Source: Verrucomicrobiaceae bacterium
GTDB lineage: Bacteria > Verrucomicrobiota > Verrucomicrobiia > Verrucomicrobiales > Verrucomicrobiaceae
Direction of reading: 5' to 3'
Length of the DNA: 64,000 nucleotides
Assembly: GCA_015075365.1 (NCBI GenBank)
Contig: JABTUN010000002.1
Span: forward strand, 62,001-126,000
In this document: positions 17,106 through 25,287 of the stretch, piece by piece
Layout: every line of letters begins with the position of its first letter
Numbering within the stretch: position 1 is the stretch's first letter
Program-made: the position numbers and the translations under genes
Notes under the pieces: generated by a model
What the model saw: only the letters and a program-made list of their open reading frames with translations
Told to the model about the DNA's origin: nothing
Database searches by the model: none

Positions 17106-17573
17106 ATGAAGTTCGTGCGCACGCGGTGGTTGATGGCGCTGGTGTCCCTGGCGGCCAGCATCTGGCTGATGAGGGCCGCGTTGAAAATCCCGGGCATCGG
17201 CGCCGCGGGGCCGGTGATCTTGAGCATGGTGGCGTTTGTGAGCGCGGTGCTGCTGGTGGCCCCGGAAACGGCGTTCTGGCTGGCGGAACAGATCGCCAAA
17301 CCGTTTGCGAACCTGTTTTTCCCCTCCGACAGCTTCAAGAAACCGCCGGTCTCCTACCTGCTGGCACGACGCTACCGGGCGGAGCGTCGTTTCGAGGATG
17401 CCGTGACGCAGTATGAGAACATCATCGAATTCCACCCCGGGGAGCGGCAGGCCCATGAGGAGTTGATCGAGGTGGCGCGCCAACTGGGTGACGACGAACT
17501 TGTGGAGAAATACACCGCGCTGATGCGGCGGCGTTTTGCGGTCCCGGCGGAGGCGCGGCCAGAGGGGGCGTGA
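17106..17573 (+). CDS. Small membrane protein with TPR-like C-terminus
   Basis: The 155-residue protein has two N-terminal transmembrane helices (about 8-26 and 34-58), then a loop with a KKPPVSYLLA segment. A helical C-terminal region (about 88-140) follows with the pattern of one or two tetratricopeptide repeats (RYRAERRFEDAVTQYENII, then the ALA-type EELIEVARQLGD helix). The ATG at 17106 is preferred over a GTG at 17085. TPR membrane proteins of this size often organise complexes, but no partner is visible. It is convergent with the sulfatase gene, with only 4 bases between the stops. Confidence 0.7.
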   Translation: MKFVRTRWLMALVSLAASIWLMRAALKIPGIGAAGPVILSMVAFVSAVLLVAPETAFWLAEQIAKPFANLFFPSDSFKKPPVSYLLARRYRAERRFEDAVTQYENIIEFHPGERQAHEELIEVARQLGDDELVEKYTALMRRRFAVPAEARPEGA

Positions 17574-17577
17574 TGGC

Positions 17578-19119
17578 TCACTCCTGCGTCTTCTTGCCTT
17601 TTTTGCTCTTCTTGGGCTCCTCGGGCGGCAGGAGGCCTTTCTGGCGGGCCTCCCACTCGGCGTAGCCTTTTTTGGCGCGGTTGCCGAGGTACTGGTAGGT
17701 GTCGAAGATGGCGGCGTTGCCGGTTTCGCGCGGGTCTTTCTCCTCTTTGAGCATCGCTTCGAGTTTTGCCCGCAACTCCTGCTTCGTGGCGGCGAATTTG
17801 GGATCGGCGGCGAGGTTTTGCAGGCACTGCGGGTCCTTCACCATGTCGTAGAGCTCCTCCTCCGGGCGGTAGTTGAAGGCGAGGTCGTAGAAGAGGTCCT
17901 TGTGCGTGGTGATCCAGGTTTTGGTGGGGCCGTCGTCGCAGTTGCCATAGCCGGTCTCGGGGTTGCAGGCGGGCCAGCGCTCCGGGTGGTAGTTGTGGCT
18001 GTAAAAGAACTCGGGTGTGCGGATGGCGCGCACGGGATAGCCCCAGTCGTTCGGGCGGCCCATGTCGTGGCGCTCCTTGCCGGCGAGCATGATCTTGCGG
18101 TCCTCGATGAAGCCGCTCTGCTCACTGCGGAGGATGTTGGCAAGGCTCTTGCCGCTCATCTGCTCATGCACGGGCAGGCCGGCAAGCTCCAGATAGGTGG
18201 GCGCGAGATCGCGCACGTTGATGAAATCCTCCACCACGCGGCCGGGCTTGATCCCCTTCCCCCAGCGCATGGCGAGAGGCAGATGGTAGCCATCTTCATA
18301 AATCTGGCCCTTCACGCGTGGAAAGGGCATGCCGTGGTCGGAGGTCACGATGATGAGCGTGTCTTCGAGCTGGCCGCTTTGCTTCAAGACCTCGAGGACG
18401 CGGCCGATCTGCGCATCGGCCCACTCGACCTCGATGGCGTAGTCGGCCAGATCACCGCGCACGACCTCGTTGTCAGGGAAGTAGCCGGGCACATCGACAT
18501 CGGCGAGTTTTTTGCCGAGACGGACGCCGCTGCCCTCCTCGTAGCCGCGGTGCGGCTCTTTGAAGCCGACCCAGAAGCAGAAGGGCTGCCCCTTGCCCTG
18601 GGTGGCGAGGAAATCGCTGAAATTGGCGGCGTAATCGGCGGGCGTGATCCCCTTGGCGGGCACGTCCATCTTGTGCTTGTCGAAGGACGGCCCGGCGGGA
18701 TTGCGCGTGCGGCCCTCCAGCTCGAACTTGCCCGGCCCCCAGCCCTTGCCGGTCAATCCGACGACATAGCCGCTCTTTTCGAGCAGATCGGGATAGACGG
18801 CGAATTGGGGCGGGAAGATGCCGCCGTGGCACACGGCCTCCTCAAGCTGCCAGGAGTTCCGCCCGGTGAGGATCGTGGCGCGGCAGGGGCTGCACTTCGG
18901 ATTCGACGTGAAGGCGTTTTTGAAGAGCGCGCCCTCCCGGGCCAGGCGGTCGAAGTTCGGCGTCTTCACCCAGTCGCAGCCATAGGCGCCCGCATGCTGC
19001 CAGCCCCAGTCGTCAAAGATGATGAAGAGGATGTTCGGGCGGGGCGCGTCCGCGGCCTGCGCACGCGGCAGCACGAGCAGGCACAGGAGCAGGGCGGAAA
19101 GAAGGCGGGCGGATGTCAT
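17578..19119 (-). CDS. Secreted sulfatase (formylglycine-dependent, Cys-type)
   Basis: The 513-residue protein starts at the ATG at 19119. The frame is open further upstream but would overlap the divergent thioesterase and place residues before the signal peptide (1-23, RAQA). The sulfatase core is clear: metal-binding D36-D37 in IIFDDWGW, the activation motif C76-S-P-C-R80 (C-x-P-x-R, with cysteine converted to formylglycine), TGKGWGPGK, and a TSDHGMPFPR metal-site segment. Substrates in this family are sulfate esters of sugars or heparan-like glycans. No formylglycine-generating enzyme or anaerobic sulfatase maturase is in the window. The long Lys-rich C-terminus ends KKSKKGKK. Confidence 0.92.
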   Translation of the reverse strand: MTSARLLSALLLCLLVLPRAQAADAPRPNILFIIFDDWGWQHAGAYGCDWVKTPNFDRLAREGALFKNAFTSNPKCSPCRATILTGRNSWQLEEAVCHGGIFPPQFAVYPDLLEKSGYVVGLTGKGWGPGKFELEGRTRNPAGPSFDKHKMDVPAKGITPADYAANFSDFLATQGKGQPFCFWVGFKEPHRGYEEGSGVRLGKKLADVDVPGYFPDNEVVRGDLADYAIEVEWADAQIGRVLEVLKQSGQLEDTLIIVTSDHGMPFPRVKGQIYEDGYHLPLAMRWGKGIKPGRVVEDFINVRDLAPTYLELAGLPVHEQMSGKSLANILRSEQSGFIEDRKIMLAGKERHDMGRPNDWGYPVRAIRTPEFFYSHNYHPERWPACNPETGYGNCDDGPTKTWITTHKDLFYDLAFNYRPEEELYDMVKDPQCLQNLAADPKFAATKQELRAKLEAMLKEEKDPRETGNAAIFDTYQYLGNRAKKGYAEWEARQKGLLPPEEPKKSKKGKKTQE

Positions 19120-19234
19120 GACCCCCGCGTGAACGCATGGCATGCCCGCGCCTATCAGCGCGCCAGCCCGAGAGCGCCGGCGCGCCGGGGTTCGTTTCAC
19201 TTGCCGCTGGTGCATTTCCACGGACTCTGCCGCC

Positions 19235-19693
19235 ATGTCCCACCGCTTCATCTGCACCGAACGCGTCCAGTTTTCCGACACCGACATGGCCGGCATCGTC
19301 CATTTCTCGAATTTCTTCCGCTACATGGAACGGGTGGAGCATGCCTTTTTCCGCAGCCTGGGCTTTTCCATCGTTGATCCGCCCGCGCAGGGGGACGAGC
19401 GTGTGGGCTGGCCGCGGGTGCACGCCTCGTGCGACTACTTTGCCCCGCTGCGTTTCGAGGAGGAGTTTGAATGCGAGCTGCTGGTGGAGGAGGTGCGCAC
19501 GAAGGTGATCAAGCACCTGATCCGCTTCTGGAAGGCGGACGGGGAGCTGGCCGCGGAGGGACGCATCACGGCGGCCTGCGTGCGCAAGGACCCCGGCACG
19601 GGAAAAATGAAAGCCATCGAGATCCCGCAGCGCTTCCGCGACAAGATCCAGGCCGCGCCGCATGACGAGCTGAGAAGGCCGGAGAAAAAGTGA
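19235..19693 (+). CDS. Acyl-CoA thioesterase, 4-hydroxybenzoyl-CoA thioesterase/YbgC type
   Basis: The 152-residue hot-dog-fold protein has the family signature at residues about 10-32: R-V-x-F-S-D-T-D-M-A-G-I-V-H-F-S-N-F-F-R-Y, in which the second D is the catalytic aspartate. It then has the E-x-x-E-H-A-F and a basic central region, as in YbgC and 4-HBT enzymes. Such enzymes hydrolyse short to medium acyl-CoA or aromatic-CoA thioesters in the cytoplasm. Met at 19235 begins directly at the conserved region; an upstream Met at 19142 would overlap the sulfatase promoter. Substrate specificity cannot be read from sequence. Confidence 0.88.
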   Translation: MSHRFICTERVQFSDTDMAGIVHFSNFFRYMERVEHAFFRSLGFSIVDPPAQGDERVGWPRVHASCDYFAPLRFEEEFECELLVEEVRTKVIKHLIRFWKADGELAAEGRITAACVRKDPGTGKMKAIEIPQRFRDKIQAAPHDELRRPEKK

Positions 19694-19814
19694 GCCGGGG
19701 CGTGCTCCCGCGCGCATCCTTCCCGCTGCCCGGCCTTGCAAAGGCCTCCGCTCTCGGCCAAGAACGTGCCTCCACCTTCCCCTCCTCGTGAACTCCCAAC
19801 CCCAACCCAAAAAA

Positions 19815-20378
19815 ATGCAAACCTGGCTGATCTATGCCCTGCTCACCGTGCTCTCCTGGGGCGTTTATGGCGTCATCCTGCACGCCGCGCGCTCGAAAAT
19901 GCCCATGGGGCCGGAGACCGGCAACGCGGGCTTGAAGGCCTTCCTCTTTGTCTGCGTGGCCTACGCGCTGATCGGCATTGTGGCGGCGCTGGTGCTCAAG
20001 GCGCGCGGTACGAACTGGAGCTTCACCGGTGACACGGGCAATGGCATCCCGCTGAGCCTGGTGGCCGGGATCGCCGGCGCGCTGGGCGCGCTGACGCTGG
20101 TGCTGGCGCTGGGCGCGGCGGCGTCCCCCATCCTCAAGGGCGGCGGCGGTTTTGGCGCGGCGGCGGCGGCGGCGGTCATGCCCATCGTTTTTGCCGGCGC
20201 GCCCGTGATCAACACGATCACGGCCATGATCGTTCACCCGCCGGAGGGCGGCTGGGCCAAGCTGCCCCCGCTTTTCATCGTGGGCTGTGTCATGGCCGCC
20301 GGCGGCGCCTTCCTCGTCGCCAAATACGCCCCCTCGAACCGGGGCCCGTCCCCTGCCACCGCCGCCAAGCCGCACTGA
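19815..20378 (+). CDS. Multi-pass membrane protein, EamA/DMT-like
   Basis: The 187-residue protein is strongly hydrophobic with about five transmembrane segments: residues 3-20, 42-62, 74-97 (Gly/Ala-rich), 108-130 and 150-172. The WLIYALLTVLSWGVYGVIL start resembles the first helix of DMT/EamA small transporters, of which this would be a half-length form. The centre carries an unusual GGGGFGAAAAAA run. The ATG at 19815 is used; a GTG 27 bases upstream is possible. The HAD gene starts 1 base after its stop, which suggests translational coupling. No substrate can be proposed. Confidence 0.7.
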   Translation: MQTWLIYALLTVLSWGVYGVILHAARSKMPMGPETGNAGLKAFLFVCVAYALIGIVAALVLKARGTNWSFTGDTGNGIPLSLVAGIAGALGALTLVLALGAAASPILKGGGGFGAAAAAAVMPIVFAGAPVINTITAMIVHPPEGGWAKLPPLFIVGCVMAAGGAFLVAKYAPSNRGPSPATAAKPH

Positions 20379-20379
20379 G

Positions 20380-21072
20380 ATGCCCCGCCTGCTGCTCTTC
20401 GACATCGACGGCACGCTGATCGACAGCCACGGCGCGGGCGGCGCGGCCATCCTGGACGCGGTGGAGGCCTATTTCGGCGTCCCGCGTGACTCGCTGCCTC
20501 CGCTGCAACTGGCCGGCTCCACGGATCCTGCGATCGCCATGGATGTGTTCAGACTGCTGGGCCGCGCGCACTCGCAGGAGGAGGTTTTTGCCTTTCTCGA
20601 CCACTATCTCGTGAATCTGCGCCGCCGCCTGGACGCGGCGGATTTCAGCGGCTTCACCCTGCCGGGCGTGAACGCGCTGCTGGATGCCCTGCGGGAGGAA
20701 AAAGACGCCCATCTGGGCCTCCTGACCGGCAACGTCCGCCGTGGCGCGAAGATCAAACTCGGCCGCCACGGCATCCATGACCGCTTCCTCGACGGTGCCT
20801 TCGGCTGCGACCACCACGACCGCAACCAGCTCGGCCCCTTTGCGCTGAGCCGGATGCAGGCGGCCACCGGCGCGGCCTACGATCCCGCCGATGTCATTGT
20901 GATCGGCGACACGCCCAAGGACATCCGCTGCGCCGCGGCCTTTGGCGCGAAGTGCCTGGCCGTGGCCACCGGCCAGTATTCTGCCGCCGAACTCCAGGCC
21001 CACAGCCCTTGGCGCGTGCTCGATTCCTTCGCGGACGTGCCCGCCACCGTCGAGGTGCTGCTGCGGGGCTGA
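20380..21072 (+). CDS. HAD-superfamily hydrolase, phosphoglycolate phosphatase-like
   Basis: The 230-residue protein has the four HAD motifs: D8-I-D10-G-T near the N-terminus (nucleophile and acid/base), LLTGN (motif II), K in RGAKIKLG (motif III), and GDTPKDI (motif IV, Mg2+ binding). The helical cap between motifs I and II is typical of subfamily I phosphatases such as Gph, which hydrolyse phosphoglycolate and other small phosphomonoesters. It begins one base after the upstream membrane gene stop. The function within the class is uncertain. Confidence 0.88.
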   Translation: MPRLLLFDIDGTLIDSHGAGGAAILDAVEAYFGVPRDSLPPLQLAGSTDPAIAMDVFRLLGRAHSQEEVFAFLDHYLVNLRRRLDAADFSGFTLPGVNALLDALREEKDAHLGLLTGNVRRGAKIKLGRHGIHDRFLDGAFGCDHHDRNQLGPFALSRMQAATGAAYDPADVIVIGDTPKDIRCAAAFGAKCLAVATGQYSAAELQAHSPWRVLDSFADVPATVEVLLRG

Positions 21073-21176
21073 GCGTGGAGCGGGCGGACGACGCGGCTTC
21101 ACCGCATCAGGAAATCCGATGGCTGGCATCTGGATTTCATCTTGGCCCCTCATCCGGCGCATGCTTTACATGCCGC

Positions 21177-22313
21177 ATGGCCACCGACCGCGCCCTCATC
21201 TCCGACCCCGCCGACCTCAAACCCTCCACCGCATGGAATGAAACGGTCTGGGCCTACACCAGCGAGGAGGAGCTGGTGGACCACACGACCAAGGCGCGCC
21301 TGTGCGTGGCGACACTGCTGCCCTTCCGAGACCGGAAGCCGGACTGGGACGGCTTCCTGAACAGCGTGCGCTGGATGCAGCAGTGCGGCGCGCACTACGG
21401 GGTGGAGATGGTCTTCGTGCTGAACGCGGACACGGGTTACATTTTTGATCTGAGCAACGAGCTGTACGCGGAGGTGCTGCGGCGTTTCCGCGCGGCCTTC
21501 CCCGGCCAGCGTTTCATCGCTGGCGTCACTGCGCGCGGGGCGGAGAACGACACCGCCTTCCAGGCGGAGCGCTACCGGCCGCTGCTCGACATCGCGCAGG
21601 AGCATGACAACTGCGAGATGATGATCATGACGAGCCGGCTGCTCAACACGCTGGAGAACGAGCCGCGCCGGGACGCCTACTTCCAGATCGCGGAGCATCT
21701 CATCCGCCCCGGCATCGCGCACGCGCTGGAGCCCTCCTTTGTGCCGTGGGCCACGCCGTTTGACCCGTGGCTGCTGTACCAGATCGCCACGCACCCGGCG
21801 TATGTGGGCGGCAAGGTGAGCACGCTGGACGAGCCGCACTTCCACTACTGGGCGGCCATGTGCAAAGGGCTGAACCTGCCTTTCTCCCCGCACAGTGGCG
21901 ACGACTACGGCATCGCCACCGCGATCAAGCTGGGCCTGCCGCTGCTGATCGGCGCGGGCGTGAGCGCCTGCCCGCTGATCTGCGCCGCGCGGGACATGTG
22001 GCTGCTGGATTCCGTGGCGGACAAGCGCTTCAAGACCGGCACCGGCCGCTTTGACACGCGCGTGTACAAGCTCTTCGAGGCCTTCCAGTCCTTCGAGGAC
22101 CTGGTCTTCCGCCTGGACGAACGCCTCAGCGCCTCCCCCTACAAGCACAGCACGGCCCATGTGCTCCATCAACTGGGCCTCATCGCCGCGCCGGAGGCGC
22201 ACCCGGACTGCAAGGACCTGCGCGGCCCGGACGAGGCCCGGCGCATGGAGGAGGCCATGCGCCGCCCGAAACGCGTGGCGCGGCGCCTGGGCATCCCCTT
22301 CTTTGGCGCGTGA
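21177..22313 (+). CDS. Dihydrodipicolinate synthase (DapA)-family aldolase, long form
   Basis: The 378-residue protein resembles DapA/N-acetylneuraminate lyase barrel enzymes: an ATLLPF segment, then GVEMVFVLNADTGY, FIAGVTARG and a likely Schiff-base lysine K213 in YVGGKVSTLDEP. It is about 80-90 residues longer than canonical DapA, mainly through the N-terminus and a C-terminal helical tail, so true lysine biosynthesis is less likely than a sugar-acid or keto-acid aldolase role. The ATG at 21177 is chosen; the upstream frame is open but unrelated in composition. It follows the HAD phosphatase by about 105 bases and precedes a sulfatase. Confidence 0.75.
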   Translation: MATDRALISDPADLKPSTAWNETVWAYTSEEELVDHTTKARLCVATLLPFRDRKPDWDGFLNSVRWMQQCGAHYGVEMVFVLNADTGYIFDLSNELYAEVLRRFRAAFPGQRFIAGVTARGAENDTAFQAERYRPLLDIAQEHDNCEMMIMTSRLLNTLENEPRRDAYFQIAEHLIRPGIAHALEPSFVPWATPFDPWLLYQIATHPAYVGGKVSTLDEPHFHYWAAMCKGLNLPFSPHSGDDYGIATAIKLGLPLLIGAGVSACPLICAARDMWLLDSVADKRFKTGTGRFDTRVYKLFEAFQSFEDLVFRLDERLSASPYKHSTAHVLHQLGLIAAPEAHPDCKDLRGPDEARRMEEAMRRPKRVARRLGIPFFGA

Positions 22314-22421
22314 CAGCGCCGCGCGTGGTCGTGGACGGGGAGAAACGGAGGATGTGACCTTCTGACGGCGCATTTGCCATTGCCCGCCGCCACCACCGCA
22401 TGCTTCAATGGCGTCCTGATC

Positions 22422-23879
22422 ATGCGCCGCGTCCTCCTCATCCTGCTCTGCCTCTCGAGCGCGCTCCTTGCCCGCCAGCCGAATGTCGTGCTCATCCTCG
22501 CCGATGACCTCGGCTACTCGGACCTGGGCTGCTTTGGCTCCGAGACCATCCGCACACCGCATCTCGACCGCATGGCCGCGCAGGGGCGGAAGTTCACCCA
22601 CTTCTATGTGGCGCAGGCCGTGTGCAGCGCCTCCCGCGCCGCGCTGATGACCGGCTGCTACCCGAACCGCGTCGGCATGCAGGGCGCGCTGAACCACACC
22701 AGCCGCGAGGGCCTCCACCCCGATGAGTGGACGCTGCCGGAGATGCTCCAGGCGCAGGGCTACGCCACCGCCGCCTTTGGCAAATGGCACCTCGGCACGC
22801 GCATGATGTTTCATCCCGTCCAAAACGGCTTCGATGAGTTCCTCGGCATCCCTTACTCCAACGACAACACCAAGTACCACCCCTCCCTGGCCGCCGAGAT
22901 GCCTCCGCTGCCCCTTTACGACGGCCTGAAGGTCGTCGAAAAGGACCCGGACCAAAGCCTCTTCACCCGCCGCTTCACGGAGCGCGCCGTGGCCTTCATC
23001 GAGAGGAGCAAGGCCCAGCCCTTCTTCCTCTATATGCCGCACGTCATGCCCCACGTTCCCATCTTTGCCTCCGAGGCATGGCGCGGGAAATCCGGCGCCG
23101 GCCTGTATGCTGATGTCGTCCAGGAGCTGGACGACTCCGTGGGCCAGATCCTCGACGCCCTGCGGCGCTGCGGCATCGACAAAGACACCCTCGTCCTCTT
23201 CTTTTCCGACAACGGCCCCTTCCTCAGCTATGGGAACCACGCGGGCACCGCCAAACCGCTGCGGGAGGGAAAGCTCACCACCTTTGAGGGCGGTGTCCGC
23301 GTCCCCTGCATCGCCTGGTGGCCTGGGCGCGTCCCCGCCGGCACCACCTGCGCGGAGCCCGTCATGGAGACCGACCTCCTGCCCACCCTGGCCGCGCTCA
23401 CTGGCGGAAAACTCTCCGACCGCCCCATCGACGGGCACAACATCCTCCCGCTGCTCGAAGGCGTGCCCGAAGCCGCCTCCCCCCACGAGGCCTTGTTTTT
23501 TTACAGCGGCAACGAGCTCCAGGCCGTCCGCAGCGGCCCGTGGAAGCTACACTTCCCGCATCCCTACATCACGGTGGACGGCCCGCCGGGCCGCGACGGC
23601 AAACCGGCCAAGTTCGGCCAGATGAAACCCAAATCCATCACCCAGAGCGGCATTGACGGAATCGCCACCCGCCACGGCTACGCCGTCGCCCGCATCCCCC
23701 TGTCCCTCTACCACCTCAGTGACGACCCCGGCGAGACCCGCGATGTCTCCGCCGCGCATCCGGACATCGTCGCCCGCCTCCAGGCGCAGGCCCAGGCCAT
23801 CCGCCGCCAGCTTGGCGATACCCTCACCCAAACCCCTGCCACCCAGGCCCGCCCCGCGGGCCGCGACAGCACCCAATAG
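22422..23879 (+). CDS. Secreted sulfatase (arylsulfatase-like)
   Basis: The 485-residue protein has a signal peptide (1-17, LLARQ), then the sulfatase start PNVVLILADDLGYSDLG with D28-D29 in the metal site, the activation motif C68-S-A-S-R72, GKWHLG, and FFSDNGPF. The motif is C-x-A-x-R rather than the commonest C-x-P-x-R; Ala at this position is known in functional Cys-type sulfatases. The C-terminal subdomain continues to a Pro-rich tail. It is convergent with a glucuronoyl esterase with 10 bases between stops. The substrate is probably a sulfated glycan. Confidence 0.92.
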   Translation: MRRVLLILLCLSSALLARQPNVVLILADDLGYSDLGCFGSETIRTPHLDRMAAQGRKFTHFYVAQAVCSASRAALMTGCYPNRVGMQGALNHTSREGLHPDEWTLPEMLQAQGYATAAFGKWHLGTRMMFHPVQNGFDEFLGIPYSNDNTKYHPSLAAEMPPLPLYDGLKVVEKDPDQSLFTRRFTERAVAFIERSKAQPFFLYMPHVMPHVPIFASEAWRGKSGAGLYADVVQELDDSVGQILDALRRCGIDKDTLVLFFSDNGPFLSYGNHAGTAKPLREGKLTTFEGGVRVPCIAWWPGRVPAGTTCAEPVMETDLLPTLAALTGGKLSDRPIDGHNILPLLEGVPEAASPHEALFFYSGNELQAVRSGPWKLHFPHPYITVDGPPGRDGKPAKFGQMKPKSITQSGIDGIATRHGYAVARIPLSLYHLSDDPGETRDVSAAHPDIVARLQAQAQAIRRQLGDTLTQTPATQARPAGRDSTQ

Positions 23880-23889
23880 CCCGCACCTG

Positions 23890-25140
23890 TCACCGGCCCC
23901 AGTGCCGCCTGGCGAAGGTTAAATACTGCGTCCAGTCGTAGTCGGTCACATCGTGCTTTCCGGTGCGGTTGTGGTAGCCGATGAAATTGCCCACGGGCGT
24001 GTCGATGGCGGGCTGTTCTTCAACAACCACGCCCTTTTTGCCAAACAGAGCATAGACCGGCCCGGCGTGGAAGCCGGAGAGGAACTCCCCTTTCGGGTCC
24101 GCCCAGTGATCCTCCGCCGCGCTGGCGATGTAGATGGGACGTGGCGCGGCGAGGGCGATAAGCATGTGCATGTCGATGGGGCACGCGGCGGCGTTTCCGG
24201 CGTAGCTGGCGTATTTCGGCGTGAACCAGTGCGGGAACGCCTTCGTGATGATGGCGGTGGTCTCGCCAAAATCGCGCCGCATCAGGGCCGCGCCGCCTTC
24301 GCCGCTGTTGTTGGAGATCACGACGCCGAAACGCTCGTCCTGCGCGCCCGCCCACAGCGAGGTCTTGCCGAGGCGCGAATGACCGATCACGGCGAGGTGC
24401 TTGCCATCGATCTGCGCATCCGTCTGCAAATAGTCCGCGATGCGGCTCAGGCCCCAGGCCCACGCTCCGATGGCTCCCCACTCGCTCCACACGGTGTTCG
24501 CGCCGTCTTTGCTCACCGCGGCACGCAGGCCGGACTTCCAGCCGTCGGCGTGATCGGGCTCAATGTCACCATAGTAGGCGGTGGCGACGGCGAAACCGGC
24601 TTTGAGGATCATTTCGAGCGGCCAGCGGCTGCTTTCCGTGCCGCGCGTGGCCTCGGTGGCCTTGTTGTCCACGATGTGCTTTTCTTTGTTCGGCCGCATC
24701 CAGCGCGTGGACAGCGGCACATCCTTTTCGACGCTCACGGCATGATTTCCGCCGAAACTCAGCCCCACAAAGCACGGCGGGGCCTTCACACCATTCGGGA
24801 TGTAAATCATCACCTCCATGCCCTGCCATGCGGGGCGCTCCGGCAGCGAGACATGCACAAATTTCCGCGTGGCCAGCCCGCCAAGCGCATCCGGCTTCGT
24901 CGCCGTCACCTCAAACTTCGGCGCGCCGACATTCGCAGGCGTCTTGCCATACACATGCTGCTCAAACAGCGCGAGAATCTCCCCACGCCGCGATTTCGTC
25001 CACTCTTCCGCCGTGGTGGCCTTCAAATCCGGCAGCGGATCATTTCCGACCTTCGCTTCATCATAGTTCACACCCGGACGCGGTGTCTGGGCGAGGGCGG
25101 CGAAGGCGGTAAAAAGGAGAAAAAGGCCGGGGCGTATCAT
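23890..25140 (-). CDS. CE15 glucuronoyl esterase-like hydrolase
   Basis: The 416-residue protein has a signal peptide (1-17). The alpha/beta-hydrolase core shows the nucleophile elbow G253-H-S255-R-L-G-K, which matches the CE15 G-x-S-R-x-G-K motif, an SGEGG segment (279-283) and a C-terminal catalytic-type H396 in KHDVTDYDW. CE15 enzymes cleave esters between 4-O-methyl-glucuronic acid of xylan and lignin alcohols in the periplasm or outside the cell. The conserved DIEPDHADGW loop also fits. The ATG at 25140 is preferred to a GTG at 25149. The pairing with a sulfatase on the facing strand suggests polysaccharide degradation. Confidence 0.87.
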   Translation of the reverse strand: MIRPGLFLLFTAFAALAQTPRPGVNYDEAKVGNDPLPDLKATTAEEWTKSRRGEILALFEQHVYGKTPANVGAPKFEVTATKPDALGGLATRKFVHVSLPERPAWQGMEVMIYIPNGVKAPPCFVGLSFGGNHAVSVEKDVPLSTRWMRPNKEKHIVDNKATEATRGTESSRWPLEMILKAGFAVATAYYGDIEPDHADGWKSGLRAAVSKDGANTVWSEWGAIGAWAWGLSRIADYLQTDAQIDGKHLAVIGHSRLGKTSLWAGAQDERFGVVISNNSGEGGAALMRRDFGETTAIITKAFPHWFTPKYASYAGNAAACPIDMHMLIALAAPRPIYIASAAEDHWADPKGEFLSGFHAGPVYALFGKKGVVVEEQPAIDTPVGNFIGYHNRTGKHDVTDYDWTQYLTFARRHWGR

Positions 25141-25287
25141 AAGGCGCACTTAAACGCCGGTTCGTCTGACATTCGTGCGGATGGAATCGGTTCCGTCCGG
25201 GAGGCCACCCGTCACCAGAAATTTCCACGCGGAGTCTTGACCCTGCTTTCGCGTTCTGGTTCACTGCCGTGCTTTCATCTTTCTCTC

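Noticed and set aside
17536..19377. 613-codon plus-strand frame across the sulfatase
   Set aside because: The minus strand has the full sulfatase signature and signal peptide.
23953..25287. N-terminal extension of the delta-60 protein through antisense of the esterase
   Set aside because: The signal peptide lies at 25288; the upstream part has no protein-like features.
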